In this document: positions 40,998-41,245 of the stretch, piece by piece
Numbering within the stretch: the first letter of the stretch is position 1
How the letters are laid out: every line of letters begins with the position of its first letter
DNA from: Comamonas sp. lk
Lineage (GTDB): Bacteria; Pseudomonadota; Gammaproteobacteria; Burkholderiales; Burkholderiaceae_C
Reading direction: 5' to 3'
DNA: 41,245 nt
NCBI GenBank assembly: GCA_945869165.1
Contig: CAMBNY010000020.1
Span: forward strand, 1-41,245
Made by a program: the position numbers and the translations under genes
Notes under the pieces: model-generated
Told to the model about the DNA's origin: nothing
Database searches by the model: none
What the model saw: the letters and a program-made list of their open reading frames with translations, nothing else

Positions 40998-41245
40998 CAA
41001 ATACTTCCTTCTTTTTCAATAACCAGTACGCGCGAGGCGCCCCGTGGATGGGCTACATGTTCTGTTCCCACGTCCGCATAAAAAATGTCACCTGCATAAA
41101 GCGCGGTCACTTCCTCAAGGCCATTGACCCTGAAGTGCATGTCTACGACACCATCCATAACGGCAAAAACTTCCTGTCCATCATTGACGTGCCACTTGTA
41201 AGGCTGATCCGTCCAATGCAGTTTGACGGTGGTACCGTCCAGATT
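40997..41245 (-). CDS. Small cupin protein, C-terminal part
   Basis: Reading in from the window edge on the minus strand gives 82 residues: NLDGTTVKLHWTDQPYKWHV, then GQEVFAVMDGVVDMHFRVNG, DIFYADVGTEHVAHPRG and VLVIEKEGSI, ending in a TGA that overlaps the carboxylase ATG by one base. The pattern, with WHVNDGQE and EHVAHP, is a single-domain cupin with probable metal-binding histidines and glutamate. The start is outside the window. It is translationally coupled to pccA; function unknown. Confidence 0.75.
   Translation of the reverse strand, partial: NLDGTTVKLHWTDQPYKWHVNDGQEVFAVMDGVVDMHFRVNGLEEVTALYAGDIFYADVGTEHVAHPRGASRVLVIEKEGSI

Overview
The window looks like chromosome from a betaproteobacterium of the order Burkholderiales, most likely Comamonadaceae (Rhodoferax/Polaromonas/Limnohabitans-like). 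The reasons are the GC-rich coding style, a Bug-type tricarboxylate receptor, polyhydroxyalkanoate genes (acetoacetyl-CoA synthetase, intracellular PHA depolymerase), uvrB divergent from an aromatic aminotransferase, and an isc cluster running into dnaQ and tRNA-Val. This placement is inferred from gene content; no database was searched.

Region 1 (1-6030) is ordinary metabolism: the end of a peptide-type ABC binding protein, an EamA exporter, an HSL-type esterase, acetoacetyl-CoA synthetase, a small zinc-ribbon protein and a nucleosidase-like protein. Region 2 (6093-13435) is a methylated-amine catabolic locus. It has an XRE-cupin regulator, two divergent dimethylglycine-dehydrogenase-like flavoproteins with GcvT-type folate domains, and an MttB-superfamily methyltransferase without pyrrolysine. 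Region 3 (13569-20381) holds a 42-residue membrane protein coupled to a pirin, a Bug receptor, an MFS transporter, a stand-alone molybdopterin oxidoreductase and a 2-oxoglutarate/Fe(II) oxygenase.

Region 4 (about 20490-25432) is the unusual part: an AT-rich array of modules at the 3' end of tRNA-Val(CAC). The live tRNA is followed, in its own transcription direction, by four more copies of its 45-bp 3' end (att4 to att1), and a tRNA-type terminator lies beyond the last copy. Three copies carry, exactly 66 bp from the core, two GTAGTATA boxes spaced 11 bp, resembling integrase arm sites. Module ends also carry palindromic hairpins whose stems covary, several at exact 81-nt spacing. Cargo is a lipoprotein with 17-residue Met/His/Gly repeats, a TlpA-like thioredoxin and a double-cupin protein. 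The only recombinase is a tyrosine-integrase relic with an internal stop and no catalytic tyrosine. One module appears to be an emptied copy consisting only of the two element ends. I read this as tandem, now non-autonomous, tRNA-targeted integrative elements.

Region 5 (25458-31549) is housekeeping: dnaQ and the complete isc operon (iscR-iscS-iscU-iscA-hscB-hscA-fdx) with an IscR-type operator. Region 6 (31605-41245) carries uvrB, an aromatic aminotransferase, a PHA depolymerase with a histone-H1-like tail, a soluble RnfB-like ferredoxin, and a propionyl/acetyl-CoA carboxylase alpha subunit. A vapBC pair sits between that carboxylase and a VOC protein that may be its methylmalonyl-CoA epimerase partner; a truncated cupin gene ends the window. 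A mosaic palindromic repeat family occurs in five intergenic spaces across the window.
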